Source: Acidobacteriota bacterium
GTDB lineage: Bacteria; Acidobacteriota; Blastocatellia; RBC074
Length of the DNA: 64,000 nt
NCBI GenBank assembly: GCA_016710075.1
Contig: JADJLO010000041.1
Coordinates: forward strand, 310,001 to 374,000
Reading direction: 5' to 3'
The position numbers and the translations under genes were made by a program. Below the pieces are notes generated by a model. The model was not told the origin of the DNA, ran no database searches, and saw nothing but the letters and a program-made list of their open reading frames with translations. Below, piece after piece: positions 39,562 through 48,313 of this stretch. The number at the start of each line of letters is the position of its first letter. Position 1 is the first letter of the stretch.

Positions 39562-39755
39562 TTTTACTCCTTGAAAGAATTTCGACATCCGGTCTCTGAA
39601 ATCCGTGACTGGAATAATTTCCAGTTGATAAAAGGATCTGAGCCGGAGCGGTAAGAACGCGAAACGCCGCCGGCTTGCACTGTGCAAATCACCTGCGGCA
39701 TGATGAAACTTCGCAGAGAGTTGAATAATTCATCTTTCCACCGATCAAAATCATG

Positions 39756-39772
39756 AAGGAGTGTAGGCTATT
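39756..39772 (+). promoter_or_regulatory. Ribosome-binding site with AUU start codon (hflX)
   Basis: AAGGAG (39756-39761) stands 8 nt before ATT (39770-39772), the first usable codon after the in-frame TAG at 39764-39766. No ATG, GTG or TTG occurs in frame before TTG 39890, and the peptide from ATT onward matches the conserved HflX N-terminus, so ATT is the probable start. Confidence 0.7.
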
Positions 39773-41488
39773 CCGCAAATCGAAGGCAAGACACTAGGGC
39801 TCAAGCCCAACCAGCTGCGCCGGATTGAGAAACTCTATACGAGGCGCATTCCCCCCAGAGAAATCGTTACCCAGGAGTTTGCGCGACAGTTGTCCGAAAT
39901 CTCTCACGAGATAGGCCGGCAAGTTGGAGTGCTCGTTGACCGCAAGGGTCATGTTGACAGCGTAATTGTAGGGGATGCGACGAAGATCGTGCTTCCGGCT
40001 CAGGACAGATCCAGGCTGGGCCAGTCGAGGTTCAACGGGTTGCGCTGCCTTCACACGCACATCCGCAATGAAGAAGGGCTGACACATGACGACCTGACGG
40101 ACCTTGCGCTCCTCAGGCTCGACCTGATGGCGGCGATCGATGTCGATTCCAAATCGGGCCTGCCGCTGATTGTGCGCGCGGCGCACCTGCTGCCGGCTTC
40201 CGCCAGAAACGGCGCCGACAATTCCGACCAGTTGGAGAGCACCGATCAGGAAATTTACGGCTTTCTGGATCCGGTGGCGCCAGGGCAACTGGATGTTGAT
40301 TTTCTTGAACTGATCGAATCGCTCGAAAGCGAGATGGCCCGCAATCGCGGGACGCGCAAGGCATCGGACACGCGTGATCGAGCGATATTAGCCGGTGTCA
40401 CAACCGGATCGACGGCTGATGCACGCGATTCGCTTGATGAGTTGCATGAGCTGGCGCTTTCGGGTGGCCTTGTTGTTCTGGATGAGATCATTCAGCGTCG
40501 TCAGTCGCTTGATCCGAAAACCCTTGTCGGGCAGGGCAAACTTGACGAGATCATCATCCGGAGCCTGCAGCTCGGCGCGGATATGATAGTTTTCGACCGT
40601 GAGCTGACCCCTTCCCAGGTGCGGGCCATCAACTCCGCAACCGATCTGAAAATTGTCGACCGATCACAACTGATACTCGACATATTTGCCCAGCGCGCTC
40701 AGACGAGCGAAGGGCGAATCCAGGTCGAGCTCGCGCAGTTGAAATATCTGCTGCCGAGGCTCACCGGAACAGGGACGGCGATGTCGCGGTTGATGGGTGG
40801 AATCGGGGGTCGAGGCCCCGGTGAAACCAAGCTCGAAGTCGATCGCAGGCGGGTGCGCGATCGCATTGCCCTGCTTGAAGACAAGCTGCGAACCATCAGA
40901 GAGAACCGCGAACAACGACGACGGCAGCGGACACGGCGCGAGATGCCTGTCGTATCGATCGTCGGCTACACCAACGCGGGCAAGAGCACGCTGCTCAACG
41001 CTCTGACGCAAAGCAAAGTGATTGCGGAACAGCGAATGTTTGCCACACTCGATCCGACCAGCCGCCGGCTGAGACTTCCAAGGGACCAGGAGATCATCAT
41101 CAACGATACGGTGGGATTCATTCGCGATCTACCGAAGGATCTGCTGTCAGCCTTCAAGGCCACGCTTGAAGAGATTGAACAATCGGACCTGCTGATCCAC
41201 CTCGTCGATGTCTCGAGCAACCAGCTCGAAAGCCAGATCGAATCGGTCAATCGCATTCTCGGAGAACTCCAGCTCGCAGAGATCCCGAAACTGATGGTCT
41301 TCAATAAAAAAGACCTGGTCGATCCGGAGGAGCTGGAGAACCGGTGCCACGTCTATAATAATGCGATTCCAATTTCAGCCCTCGACAGATCATCGCTCGC
41401 CAGACTCGTCAACGAGATAAGCGAGCGGCTCAATCCGGAGGACGCACTTAGAGCGCCGGTGTCTGAAGATGTTCCAGTCGGGTCCTAG
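39770..41488 (+). CDS. hflX: GTPase HflX
   Basis: 572 residues if translation begins at ATT 39770; a TTG at 39890 would drop 40 conserved residues (GLKPNQLRRIEKLYTRRIPP). Domain order is an N-terminal HflX domain, LVGQGKLDEIIIRSLQLGAD, then a coiled-coil linker after GGIGGRGPGETKLEVDRRR. The G domain has G1 GYTNAGKSTLLNAL near residue 400, G3 DTVGFIRDLP and G4 NKKD. HflX splits stalled 70S ribosomes, especially under heat or stress. The 3' end overlaps the convergent J-domain gene by 41 bp. Confidence 0.95.
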   Translation: MPQIEGKTLGLKPNQLRRIEKLYTRRIPPREIVTQEFARQLSEISHEIGRQVGVLVDRKGHVDSVIVGDATKIVLPAQDRSRLGQSRFNGLRCLHTHIRNEEGLTHDDLTDLALLRLDLMAAIDVDSKSGLPLIVRAAHLLPASARNGADNSDQLESTDQEIYGFLDPVAPGQLDVDFLELIESLESEMARNRGTRKASDTRDRAILAGVTTGSTADARDSLDELHELALSGGLVVLDEIIQRRQSLDPKTLVGQGKLDEIIIRSLQLGADMIVFDRELTPSQVRAINSATDLKIVDRSQLILDIFAQRAQTSEGRIQVELAQLKYLLPRLTGTGTAMSRLMGGIGGRGPGETKLEVDRRRVRDRIALLEDKLRTIRENREQRRRQRTRREMPVVSIVGYTNAGKSTLLNALTQSKVIAEQRMFATLDPTSRRLRLPRDQEIIINDTVGFIRDLPKDLLSAFKATLEEIEQSDLLIHLVDVSSNQLESQIESVNRILGELQLAEIPKLMVFNKKDLVDPEELENRCHVYNNAIPISALDRSSLARLVNEISERLNPEDALRAPVSEDVPVGS

Positions 41489-42182
41489 CCTTCCTTATCT
41501 GCCTGTCGACCTGTGAAACCAGCTCGGCGAGCAGATCGACGCCCAGCGACTCGGCATTGGCCACACGCAATTTGAGCTTGTAAACCTCGGAACCGGTGAT
41601 CTCTTCTAGGTCGGCCTTGATTTCGACAAGCCGCTGTTTTGCCTCGGCGATTCTGCGAAGAAGCAGGATCATTTCCGCCGACATGCTTCCACTAATCGAC
41701 GACTCGTCGGAGGCTTCGCCTGCTTCAAGCAGCTCCTGCAAGCGGTCCTCCGCGCCGGTTTCGTACGCCCGGTTGACTTCGACCATGAGGTGATGACGAT
41801 GCCTGCGTTCCTGCTCGCATTGAACGAGGTCGGGGTGAAACCGGCGAACCACTTCCCGGTAAAGTTTTTTGAGCTTGTCCGTGTGAAATCTGTTCTGGCC
41901 GCATCCGACTTCGTCATCAGCCAGTGAGCCGTCGACGATCTCTTCATCTTCCATGTCGAGCCCCTGCAGGGCAGCTATCTGCTTTTCGATCTCGGCAAGC
42001 TCGTCATATCTTGCGCCGACGACATTCAAATATCGCCCTTCGAAGGCGAGCATCTCTCCCTGCAGACTGGAGTATTCAGGTTCGAGCCGGACTAATTCCA
42101 GCTCAAGGGCGGCGAGTTCCTCGCGCCTTTCATTGAGCTGCTGCTCTTCGTTTACCTCATTGAGTATCAGTCCTGTTTCCAT
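41448..42182 (-). CDS. Coiled-coil J-domain protein
   Basis: 244 residues. A long N-terminal coiled coil (NERREELAALELELVRLEPE) leads to a J-like domain at about 100-155. It has LKKLYREVVRRFHPDLVQCE, with the HPD triad intact, and HLMVEVNRAYETGAEDRLQE. A second coiled coil follows (LLLRRIAEAKQRLVEIKADL). A J-domain with HPD should stimulate an Hsp70; the coiled coils may give specificity. It starts 3 nt after the phosphatase stop, so the pair is probably translationally coupled. It overlaps hflX by 41 bp at their 3' ends. Confidence 0.8.
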   Translation of the reverse strand: METGLILNEVNEEQQLNERREELAALELELVRLEPEYSSLQGEMLAFEGRYLNVVGARYDELAEIEKQIAALQGLDMEDEEIVDGSLADDEVGCGQNRFHTDKLKKLYREVVRRFHPDLVQCEQERRHRHHLMVEVNRAYETGAEDRLQELLEAGEASDESSISGSMSAEMILLLRRIAEAKQRLVEIKADLEEITGSEVYKLKLRVANAESLGVDLLAELVSQVDRQIRKARTRLEHLQTPAL

Positions 42183-42185
42183 AAT

Positions 42186-42842
42186 TCAAAATCTTGCGCG
42201 CAGGCGTTCAAGAATGTCTTTGAAATTAACGTACTCATGACAGTTGATTCCACGATCGCTGCAATATTCCGCCAGAGTATGTTTGGCGAAGACCTCGTCG
42301 GCCACCTCTGCGGCCTCTCTGTCGGACAGGCCGTCGCCGATGAAGACAACATATTCTCCACGTTTTTTCGCGGCGCGCAATGCCGCAGCCTTGTCGTGGC
42401 CGTGCGGTGTCTTGTCCCTGAAGATCGCCTGCCATCCGGTCGTCGTGTCGGGTTTGATCTCGTTGGCCAGGATCTCGAATTTCCAGTCACCTGTCGTCTT
42501 GTATTCGCCCTGATCGATGAAGAGATCGATTATCTGATGAAAGCCTGCGCTGAGAATTGTCAGCGGGAACTTCTTCTCCCTGCACCAGGCGGCAAACGCC
42601 GGGAAGCCCGGGTCAATCCGGACCTGCTCCCGCAATGCTTTTTCCGCAGTATCAAATGTTGCGCGGATGCTTCGCATCTCGCCGGCAATTCCATCTCGCA
42701 AGCTGATATTGCCTTCACGGATCAGCCGGCCCATGGTCTCAACCATCTGAGGGCCCCCGCCAAGATTGGTCGCCAGAAAGACCAGCGTGTCCTTTTCAGT
42801 TATCGTTCCGTCAAAGTCGGTGAAAATATGTGTTTTATTCAT
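42186..42842 (-). CDS. HAD-superfamily phosphatase, MtnX/SerB-like
   Basis: 218 residues with all HAD motifs: FTDFDGTITEKD (motif I nucleophile and proton donor Asp), TILSAGFHQII (motif II Ser), Lys in RDKTPHGHDKAAALR and FIGDGLSDREAA (motif IV acidic pair). The helical cap after motif I is of C1 type. It most resembles MtnX-like 2-hydroxy-3-keto-5-methylthiopentenyl-1-phosphate phosphatases of the methionine salvage pathway, but no other mtn gene is here; phosphoserine phosphatase is the alternative. The upstream DNA is a nonamer element. Confidence 0.88.
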   Translation of the reverse strand: MNKTHIFTDFDGTITEKDTLVFLATNLGGGPQMVETMGRLIREGNISLRDGIAGEMRSIRATFDTAEKALREQVRIDPGFPAFAAWCREKKFPLTILSAGFHQIIDLFIDQGEYKTTGDWKFEILANEIKPDTTTGWQAIFRDKTPHGHDKAAALRAAKKRGEYVVFIGDGLSDREAAEVADEVFAKHTLAEYCSDRGINCHEYVNFKDILERLRARF

Positions 42843-42855
42843 TTGGATTAAAGAA

Positions 42856-43031
42856 GATTACGAAACAGACGAAATAAACGGAACAAACGAAAAGATCTGA
42901 AGATGCAAAGATTCCTGAATTTCTACTGTTTTGTCTGTCGACAAACATGGTTGATCGAGCCTGTTGACCGACTCTTGACCGCCTGTTGACCGCCCGAAAA
43001 ATTTTTCGTCTGTTTCGTCTGTTTCGTAATC
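42856..43031. repeat. Nonamer-armed inverted-repeat element, copy C
   Basis: The left arm 42856-42894 (GATTACGAAACAGACGAAAT and on) is inverted at 43001-43031. The core differs from copies A and B: it holds three CTGTTGACCG/CTTGACCGC repeats at 42960-42993. Different cores with the same arms suggest the arms are the conserved part of the family. Confidence 0.85.
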
Positions 43032-43057
43032 TGTCTTCCTTCTTACTTCTTACTTCT

Positions 43058-43702
43058 TCAGTTTCTCACTTCCACGCCGGCCGGCGGCTTGAAGACGAAG
43101 GTCGAATCGCTTACCGCCGCATTTTCATTGATGTTCGAAAAGAGAAAGTCAGAGCGCGAGCCGTCGCTTTCAATCAGCGTCAACCTTGAAATCTGCAGGC
43201 TGAGCGGATCGAATTCGACAATCAGTTCTTTGAAATCCTGTGCCCGTCGCGGCAGCAAGCGAAGGACCTTATTACCGGCCCGGGCCGGAGATTCTTTGGC
43301 GAATTCGATCTTATTGAATTCCTTGCGAAGATTTCCTCTGCCCAGAAGGAACATGAAAGGAGCGCGGAGATCGTCCGATTCCTTCACCGGAGTCTTTGTC
43401 GCATAACCATCAGCAGGCGCGTATTCATAGAAATTTTTGCCATCCGAAAGAAAGAGCTTTTTTTCGGGTGTCAAGTAATCCCAACGCATTTTCCCGGGTT
43501 TTCTGAGAACGACGTGTCCGCTTTCACGGCGAGGTCGATCGCTGCGCGATGTGTATGTCTGGATGAAATCCGCTGAAAGCGAGGATATTTTCTGATATCT
43601 GCCCTGGAGCGCATCGATCAGTTTGTCCAGTTCCGGCTGCTGAGCCGGAGTCTGGACCGTGAGAATCGAAAACAGAAGCAGGGCGAAAAAATTATTGATC
43701 AT
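43058..43702 (-). CDS. lolA: Outer-membrane lipoprotein carrier protein LolA
   Basis: 214 residues from ATG 43702. A signal peptide (MINNFFALLLFSILTVQTPA) is followed by LolA fold elements: LDKLIDALQGRYQKISSLSA, DFIQTYTSRSD, ESGHVVLRKPGKMRWDYLTP, EKKLFLSDGKNFYEYAP, then KNFKELIVEF-like strands and the C-terminal FLFSNINENA, DSTFVFKPPAGVEV. It carries lipoproteins across the periplasm from LolCDE to the outer membrane. Its start overlaps the end of psuG by 11 bp, so translation is probably coupled. Confidence 0.92.
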   Translation of the reverse strand: MINNFFALLLFSILTVQTPAQQPELDKLIDALQGRYQKISSLSADFIQTYTSRSDRPRRESGHVVLRKPGKMRWDYLTPEKKLFLSDGKNFYEYAPADGYATKTPVKESDDLRAPFMFLLGRGNLRKEFNKIEFAKESPARAGNKVLRLLPRRAQDFKELIVEFDPLSLQISRLTLIESDGSRSDFLFSNINENAAVSDSTFVFKPPAGVEVRN

Positions 43703-44648
43703 CTTTTGAATTATAACTACGATCACCCGCGGGTTGCATGTGACTTGCAATCTCCACTGCGATTTGACCGGCGATCTTCGCGTTGTTTTTGAGGAGAGAG
43801 ATATTGGCCTTGAGCGACCGGCCGGCGCTGCGTTCAGCGATGCGAGCGAGCAGAAACGGTGTCACGGCTTTTCCAGAAACCTTCATTGTCGAAGCGGCAG
43901 CAAGAGCCTCTTCGATGAAACCGGCAATCTCATCGGCGGGTATCTCGTCGGCTGCCGGCACCGGAGCGACGACAAGAATCGATGTTCCAAGCCCCAGTTT
44001 CCAGTGATTGAGCGCGATACGTGCGACTTCGCTTGGACTGTCCGCTCGGAGGTCCAGTTTCAGTCCGCTCGAACGCGAGTAGAATGCCGGCAACTCATCC
44101 GTGCCGTAACCGATAACCGGGACTCCGCAGGTTTCGAGGACTTCCAGGGTTTTAGCCAGATCCAGAATTGCCTTGGCGCCGGCGCAGACCGTAATCAGAG
44201 GATAGCGAGCCAGAGCCGTCAGATCGGATGAGATATCAAAAGACTGACCGGCGCCCCGGTGAACGCCGCCGATGCCTCCGGTGGCGAAGACTTTTATTCC
44301 CGCCAGATCTGCAATGTGAAGCGAAGCCGCCACCGTCGTCGCTCCCCAGGATCCGGAAGAGACGACGCTGCCCAGATTCGCCAGGTTGACCTTCGCCACA
44401 TCCTTGTTCGAAGCGACTTCTCTGATCTGATCTTCGGTCATTCCGATCACCGGGCGGCCGCCCAGAATGGCAATGGTTGCGGGAACTGCTCCGGTGGATC
44501 TGACGGCCGTCTCACACGCCAGCGCTGTTTCAATGTTGGCCGGCTCAGGCAGACCATGAGCAATGACCGTCGATTCAAGCGCCACAACCTTGCCGCCTCC
44601 ATTCAGGGCCGATGCTGTCATTGGTGATAATTCAAACATTCTCTTCAT
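43692..44648 (-). CDS. psuG: Pseudouridine-5'-phosphate glycosidase
   Basis: 318 residues. Family blocks are VALESTVIAHGLPEPANIET, PATIAILGGRPVIGM, KVNLANLGSVVSSGSWGATT and FATGGIGGVHRGAG, followed by ITVCAGAKAILDLAKTLEVL and YGTDELPAFYSRSSG. The catalytic Glu (ESTV) and the Lys of VCAGAKAILD are present. The enzyme cleaves pseudouridine 5'-phosphate to uracil and ribose 5-phosphate. The kinase psuK is not adjacent. The start is ATG 44648 or 44639. It is followed by overlapping lolA, an unusual pairing. Confidence 0.93.
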   Translation of the reverse strand: MKRMFELSPMTASALNGGGKVVALESTVIAHGLPEPANIETALACETAVRSTGAVPATIAILGGRPVIGMTEDQIREVASNKDVAKVNLANLGSVVSSGSWGATTVAASLHIADLAGIKVFATGGIGGVHRGAGQSFDISSDLTALARYPLITVCAGAKAILDLAKTLEVLETCGVPVIGYGTDELPAFYSRSSGLKLDLRADSPSEVARIALNHWKLGLGTSILVVAPVPAADEIPADEIAGFIEEALAAASTMKVSGKAVTPFLLARIAERSAGRSLKANISLLKNNAKIAGQIAVEIASHMQPAGDRSYNSKDDQ

Positions 44649-44831
44649 TCCGATTCTCTTGCAAAAACCTCAATGAGTCTCTTATTCTCAGTGATAGTTC
44701 AGCTTAGCTCAGGATGAACGATGAGCCAAGCTTGTATTTTCCCGTGATTGTAACATTATCAGCAAAGATCGCTTTAATTGGTCATAGTAACCGGCGGCAT
44801 CAGCAGCGCCATAATCGAATCGAGGTTTAAT
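44649..44831. promoter_or_regulatory. Divergent control region, psuG/glgC
   Basis: The 183 bases between two divergent genes must contain both promoters. TTGTAT near 44734 with ATTATC near 44757 is a possible but weak plus-strand promoter. No operator-like palindrome was seen. Confidence 0.4.
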
Positions 44832-46112
44832 ATGGGCAAGCAAGTGTTAGCGCTTATTCTTGGCGGTGGCCAGGGTTCGCGCCTTTTTCCTTTAACTCAA
44901 CAGCGCTCCAAACCGGCAGTTCCGCTCGGCGGCAAATACAGATTGATCGATATTACGGTCTCGAACTGCATTAATTCGGGGATTCACAACATCTTCGTGC
45001 TGACTCAATTCAACTCCGCTTCGCTCAACCGGCATATCGCCAGAACTTATCGATTCAGCAGGTTTTCAGACGGATTCGTCGAGATACTTGCCGCCGAACA
45101 GACTCCGGAAAACAAAAACTGGTTCCAGGGCACGGCTGATGCGGTGCGCCAGGTGATGATGCACATCACGGATTTCGGTCCCCAGCATGTGCTGATCCTC
45201 TCCGGCGATCATCTCTATCAGATGGATTACAAAAAGTTTCTGGAACACCATATCGCGACCGATGCCGATGTTTCGATCTCCGTCATTCCGACTGATGAAA
45301 CCCGGGCATCGGGTTTCGGTCTGGTCAAGACCAATGATGAGGGTCAGATAGTCGAGTTTCGAGAAAAACCACCGGCTGACCAGCTTCCGGCAATGGTCGT
45401 CGATACAACCAAACTCGGGCTTAGTCCGGAGGAAGCAGCTCACCGCCCTTACATCGCTTCGATGGGAGTCTACCTGTTCAAAATAGACGTGCTGCGAGAG
45501 ATTCTTGAAAAAGGCACATACAAGGATTTTGGCGGCGAGGTCATCCCTGCAGCCATCAGCACCAGAAATGTCAATGCATACCTCTTCAAGGGTTTCTGGG
45601 AAGACATCGGAACCATCAGTTCATTCTTTCATGCCAATCTCGATCTGACTTCAATAATGCCAAAATTCGATCTCTTCAACGCCGAAGCGCCGATCTTCAC
45701 CAGGCCCCGGTACCTTCCAGGCACGAAATTCACGGACTGCGAAGTGAAGAATGCGCTCATATCTGAGGGATGCATCATCAATCGAGTATATATCAATCAT
45801 TCCGTCATCGGCATCAGATCACGCATCGAGAGCCAGTCGAGGCTCGAACATACACTGATGATGGGAGCCGACTACTATCAGAACCTGGCCGAGCTCTCTG
45901 AAGACAGGAAGAACGGAGAACCGTGGGTCGGAATCGGTGAAAACACAATCATTCGCAAAGCGATCATCGATAAGAACGTCCGCATCGGTTCGAATGTGAG
46001 AATTCTAAATGAAGCCAATCTGGATTATTACGACGGGGACAACTACTTCATCCGCGAGGGAATTGTCATCATCCCGAAAGGTGCGAAAATCAAGGATGAC
46101 ACGGTAATCTGA
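44832..46112 (+). CDS. glgC: Glucose-1-phosphate adenylyltransferase
   Basis: 426 residues from ATG 44832, behind GAGG; a longer frame from 44778 is not needed. The nucleotidyltransferase motif is LALILGGGQGSRLFPLTQQR followed by KPAVPLGGKYRLIDI. GTADAVRQ and LSGDHLYQMDY form the active site; GFWEDIGTISSFF and a left-handed beta-helix C-terminus (CIINRVYINHSVIGIRSRIE) complete it. It makes ADP-glucose for glycogen. plsC follows after 10 nt and a histidine kinase after that. Confidence 0.96.
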   Translation: MGKQVLALILGGGQGSRLFPLTQQRSKPAVPLGGKYRLIDITVSNCINSGIHNIFVLTQFNSASLNRHIARTYRFSRFSDGFVEILAAEQTPENKNWFQGTADAVRQVMMHITDFGPQHVLILSGDHLYQMDYKKFLEHHIATDADVSISVIPTDETRASGFGLVKTNDEGQIVEFREKPPADQLPAMVVDTTKLGLSPEEAAHRPYIASMGVYLFKIDVLREILEKGTYKDFGGEVIPAAISTRNVNAYLFKGFWEDIGTISSFFHANLDLTSIMPKFDLFNAEAPIFTRPRYLPGTKFTDCEVKNALISEGCIINRVYINHSVIGIRSRIESQSRLEHTLMMGADYYQNLAELSEDRKNGEPWVGIGENTIIRKAIIDKNVRIGSNVRILNEANLDYYDGDNYFIREGIVIIPKGAKIKDDTVI

Positions 46113-46122
46113 CCACACAATC

Positions 46123-46902
46123 ATGGCTTCAATTGATCGGGATCATCAGATTGGCCCTCAGGCTCAGGAAGGTGGCATTGGTGCGCGACTGCATCATCTC
46201 TGGACATTAGCCGTTGCTGCATTATTGATGCTCATCATCGGCTTGCCGGCGATCCTCATCGGCCACATCGTCAGAACAGCCTTCGGCGTAGAGGGATTCA
46301 TCTTTCCCTATGCCAAATTCGCTTGCCGTATCTATCTCTGGTCAGCAGGAGCCCGCATCCACGTCAGCGGCCTCGACAATCTGGATCCGAAGCAGGGTTA
46401 TGTCTTTGTCGCCAATCACCAGAGCACTCTCGATCCGCCGCTGCTGTTTGCCTTTCTAGGGCACAATGTCGGAGCCATCGCCAAGAAAGAACTGCTCAAA
46501 GTGCCGCTCTTCAAGCAGGCCTTCCCGCTGGCCAATGTCGTTCCGATCGATCGCAGCAATCGTGAAAAAGCGCTGGAGAGCACCAGGCGCGGCGCGCAGG
46601 TATTACGCAACGGCAACAGCCTCATGGCTTTTCCGGAAGGCACAAGAACAATCGACGGCCGCGTCAAAGAGTTCAAGAAGGGAATTTTTTACATGGCCAT
46701 CGAGGGAGGCGTTCCGGTGGCGCCCGTAGTCATAAACGATACGCGACTTGTCATGAGAAAAGGTTCCGGCAAGTGCCGGCCCGGAGACGTTTATCTTGAC
46801 ATCCTGCCGCCCGTCAGCACAGCCGGGTATTCAATCAGCAACATTGACGAACTCGTCAATCACGTCAGGGATCTGATTGTGCCGCACGTCAGAACGGACT
46901 GA
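46123..46902 (+). CDS. plsC: 1-acyl-sn-glycerol-3-phosphate acyltransferase (PlsC)
   Basis: 259 residues with an N-terminal membrane segment (LWTLAVAALLMLIIGLPAIL). The catalytic HX4D motif is in VANHQSTLDPPLLFAFLG; AIAKKELLKVPLFKQAFPLA and IDRSN form block II, and MAFPEGTRTIDGRVKEFKKG is the phosphate-binding block III. The enzyme acylates lysophosphatidate to phosphatidate at the inner membrane. It follows glgC closely and precedes a histidine kinase by 35 nt. Confidence 0.94.
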   Translation: MASIDRDHQIGPQAQEGGIGARLHHLWTLAVAALLMLIIGLPAILIGHIVRTAFGVEGFIFPYAKFACRIYLWSAGARIHVSGLDNLDPKQGYVFVANHQSTLDPPLLFAFLGHNVGAIAKKELLKVPLFKQAFPLANVVPIDRSNREKALESTRRGAQVLRNGNSLMAFPEGTRTIDGRVKEFKKGIFYMAIEGGVPVAPVVINDTRLVMRKGSGKCRPGDVYLDILPPVSTAGYSISNIDELVNHVRDLIVPHVRTD

Positions 46903-46937
46903 GATTGCACTGAAGGAAACGATCAATACTGAGCGAG

Positions 46938-47834
46938 ATGCCATTGAAAAGCAAAAATGAACCCGGCGAATCAGCACCGAATTCAGAGAGCCTTCTCGAA
47001 TCCAGAATCGCCGCACTGACTGAAGAATTGAAGCTGAAGGATGAAGAGATTGAAAAGATTGCATCCGAGCTGAATCAAACCCGTGAGACTGCCGAGATTG
47101 CAGTCCGGGCAAAGTCGGACTTTCTCGCCAATATGAGTCACGAACTACGCACCCCGCTCAACGCCATCATCGGCTACAGCGAGATGCTTCAGGAAATGGC
47201 CGAAGATCTTGGAGATGACAAGTTCCTCTCGGCTCTCAAGACTATCCGCGGAGCTGGAAAACGCCTGCTCGATCTGGTCGACGATATTTTAGATATCTCC
47301 AGGATCGAATCTGGGAAAATGGATCTTTTCCTTGAGCATTTCGATATTCGAGCCCTGGTTGACGAGGTTCAATCGACGATCCTGCCACTGGTCGATAAAA
47401 ACGGCAATAAGCTTCTGGTGAAGTTCGAAAACGAACCGGGGATGATGTTAGCGGACCTGACCAAGGTTCGGCAGTCGCTCTTCAACCTGCTGAGCAATGC
47501 AGGCAAGTTCACTCGCAACGGCTGGATAGAGCTGACGATCACCCGCCGCGCCGGCCCTGCAGGGGACGACGCAGTCTTCCTCGTTTCGGACACAGGAATT
47601 GGAATGTCGCCGGAGCAGATACCCAGGATTTTCGAACCGTTCGTCCAGGCTGACCCATCGACGACACGCAAATTCGGCGGCACAGGCCTTGGCCTCAGCA
47701 TCAGCCGCCATTTCTGCCGGATAATGGGCGGCGATATCTCGGTATCGAGCCGGCCTGGCGAAGGATCTGTCTTTACCATGCTCCTGCCCTGTGAAGTGAA
47801 AAAAAATCCGGCAGGCATGAAAACGATTGATTGA
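46938..47834 (+). CDS. Cytoplasmic sensor histidine kinase
   Basis: 298 residues with no transmembrane segment. A short N-terminal coiled coil (ALTEELKLKDEEIEKIASEL) leads to the HisKA domain with phospho-acceptor His68 in FLANMSHELRTPLNAIIGYS. The HATPase domain has the N box (FNLLSNAGKFTRNG), G1 (DTGIGMSPEQIPRIFEPF) and G2 (GGTGLGLSISRHFCR). Without a sensor domain it must take its signal through the coiled coil or a partner. No response regulator is adjacent. It is likely transcribed with glgC and plsC. Confidence 0.93.
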   Translation: MPLKSKNEPGESAPNSESLLESRIAALTEELKLKDEEIEKIASELNQTRETAEIAVRAKSDFLANMSHELRTPLNAIIGYSEMLQEMAEDLGDDKFLSALKTIRGAGKRLLDLVDDILDISRIESGKMDLFLEHFDIRALVDEVQSTILPLVDKNGNKLLVKFENEPGMMLADLTKVRQSLFNLLSNAGKFTRNGWIELTITRRAGPAGDDAVFLVSDTGIGMSPEQIPRIFEPFVQADPSTTRKFGGTGLGLSISRHFCRIMGGDISVSSRPGEGSVFTMLLPCEVKKNPAGMKTID

Positions 47835-47847
47835 TCGCCCACCGACG

Positions 47848-48270
47848 TCAGGTGGCGTAGATCCGATAAAGCATCAGGTAAACGATCACACCCGTCACCG
47901 AAACATAGAGCCACATCGGGAAGGTCCAGCGCGCAATCGCCCGGTGCTTCTCGAAATCCCCGCGCAATGCCCGCGCAAAAGTGATCAGAATCATCGGCAC
48001 GATAACCGCAGCCAGGATCGTGTGCGTGACAAGAATCGTGAAATAGAGGATCCTCGCCGCCCCCTGCCCCTGAAACTTCGTCGATCCGTGATAATAGTGA
48101 TAGGTCAGGTACGAAATCAGAAAAAATGTCGAGGTCACGAAAGCGCTCACCATGCAGACGCGATGTGCAGTGATCCTGCTGCGGCGAATGAATGTATAAC
48201 CGGTGATCAGCAATACCGCACTGATGCTGTTGAGTATGGCATTGAGTGTTGGAAGATCCGAAATTGACAT
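47848..48270 (-). CDS. DUF420 membrane protein (CtaM-like)
   Basis: 140 residues with four predicted helices (LNAILNSISAVLLITGYTFI; FVTSTFFLISYLTYHYYHG; YFTILVTHTILAAVIVPMIL; FPMWLYVSVTGVIVYLMLYR). The conserved His residues of DUF420 are present in SRITAHRVCM, TYHYYHG, THTIL and EKHRAIARWTFP. In Bacillus and Staphylococcus a DUF420 protein (CtaM) is needed for a haem A oxidase. Here it sits 43 nt after an oxidase subunit III gene, which fits a role in oxidase assembly. Confidence 0.88.
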   Translation of the reverse strand: MSISDLPTLNAILNSISAVLLITGYTFIRRSRITAHRVCMVSAFVTSTFFLISYLTYHYYHGSTKFQGQGAARILYFTILVTHTILAAVIVPMILITFARALRGDFEKHRAIARWTFPMWLYVSVTGVIVYLMLYRIYAT

Positions 48271-48313
48271 ATTTTTTTCTTATTATTTGTCTAAAAGTGA
48301 ATAAGCGGCGTCC

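Noticed and set aside
42960..42993. CTGTTGACCG repeats as a CRISPR or binding array
   Set aside because: Only three short units with no spacers, inside the core of nonamer element C.
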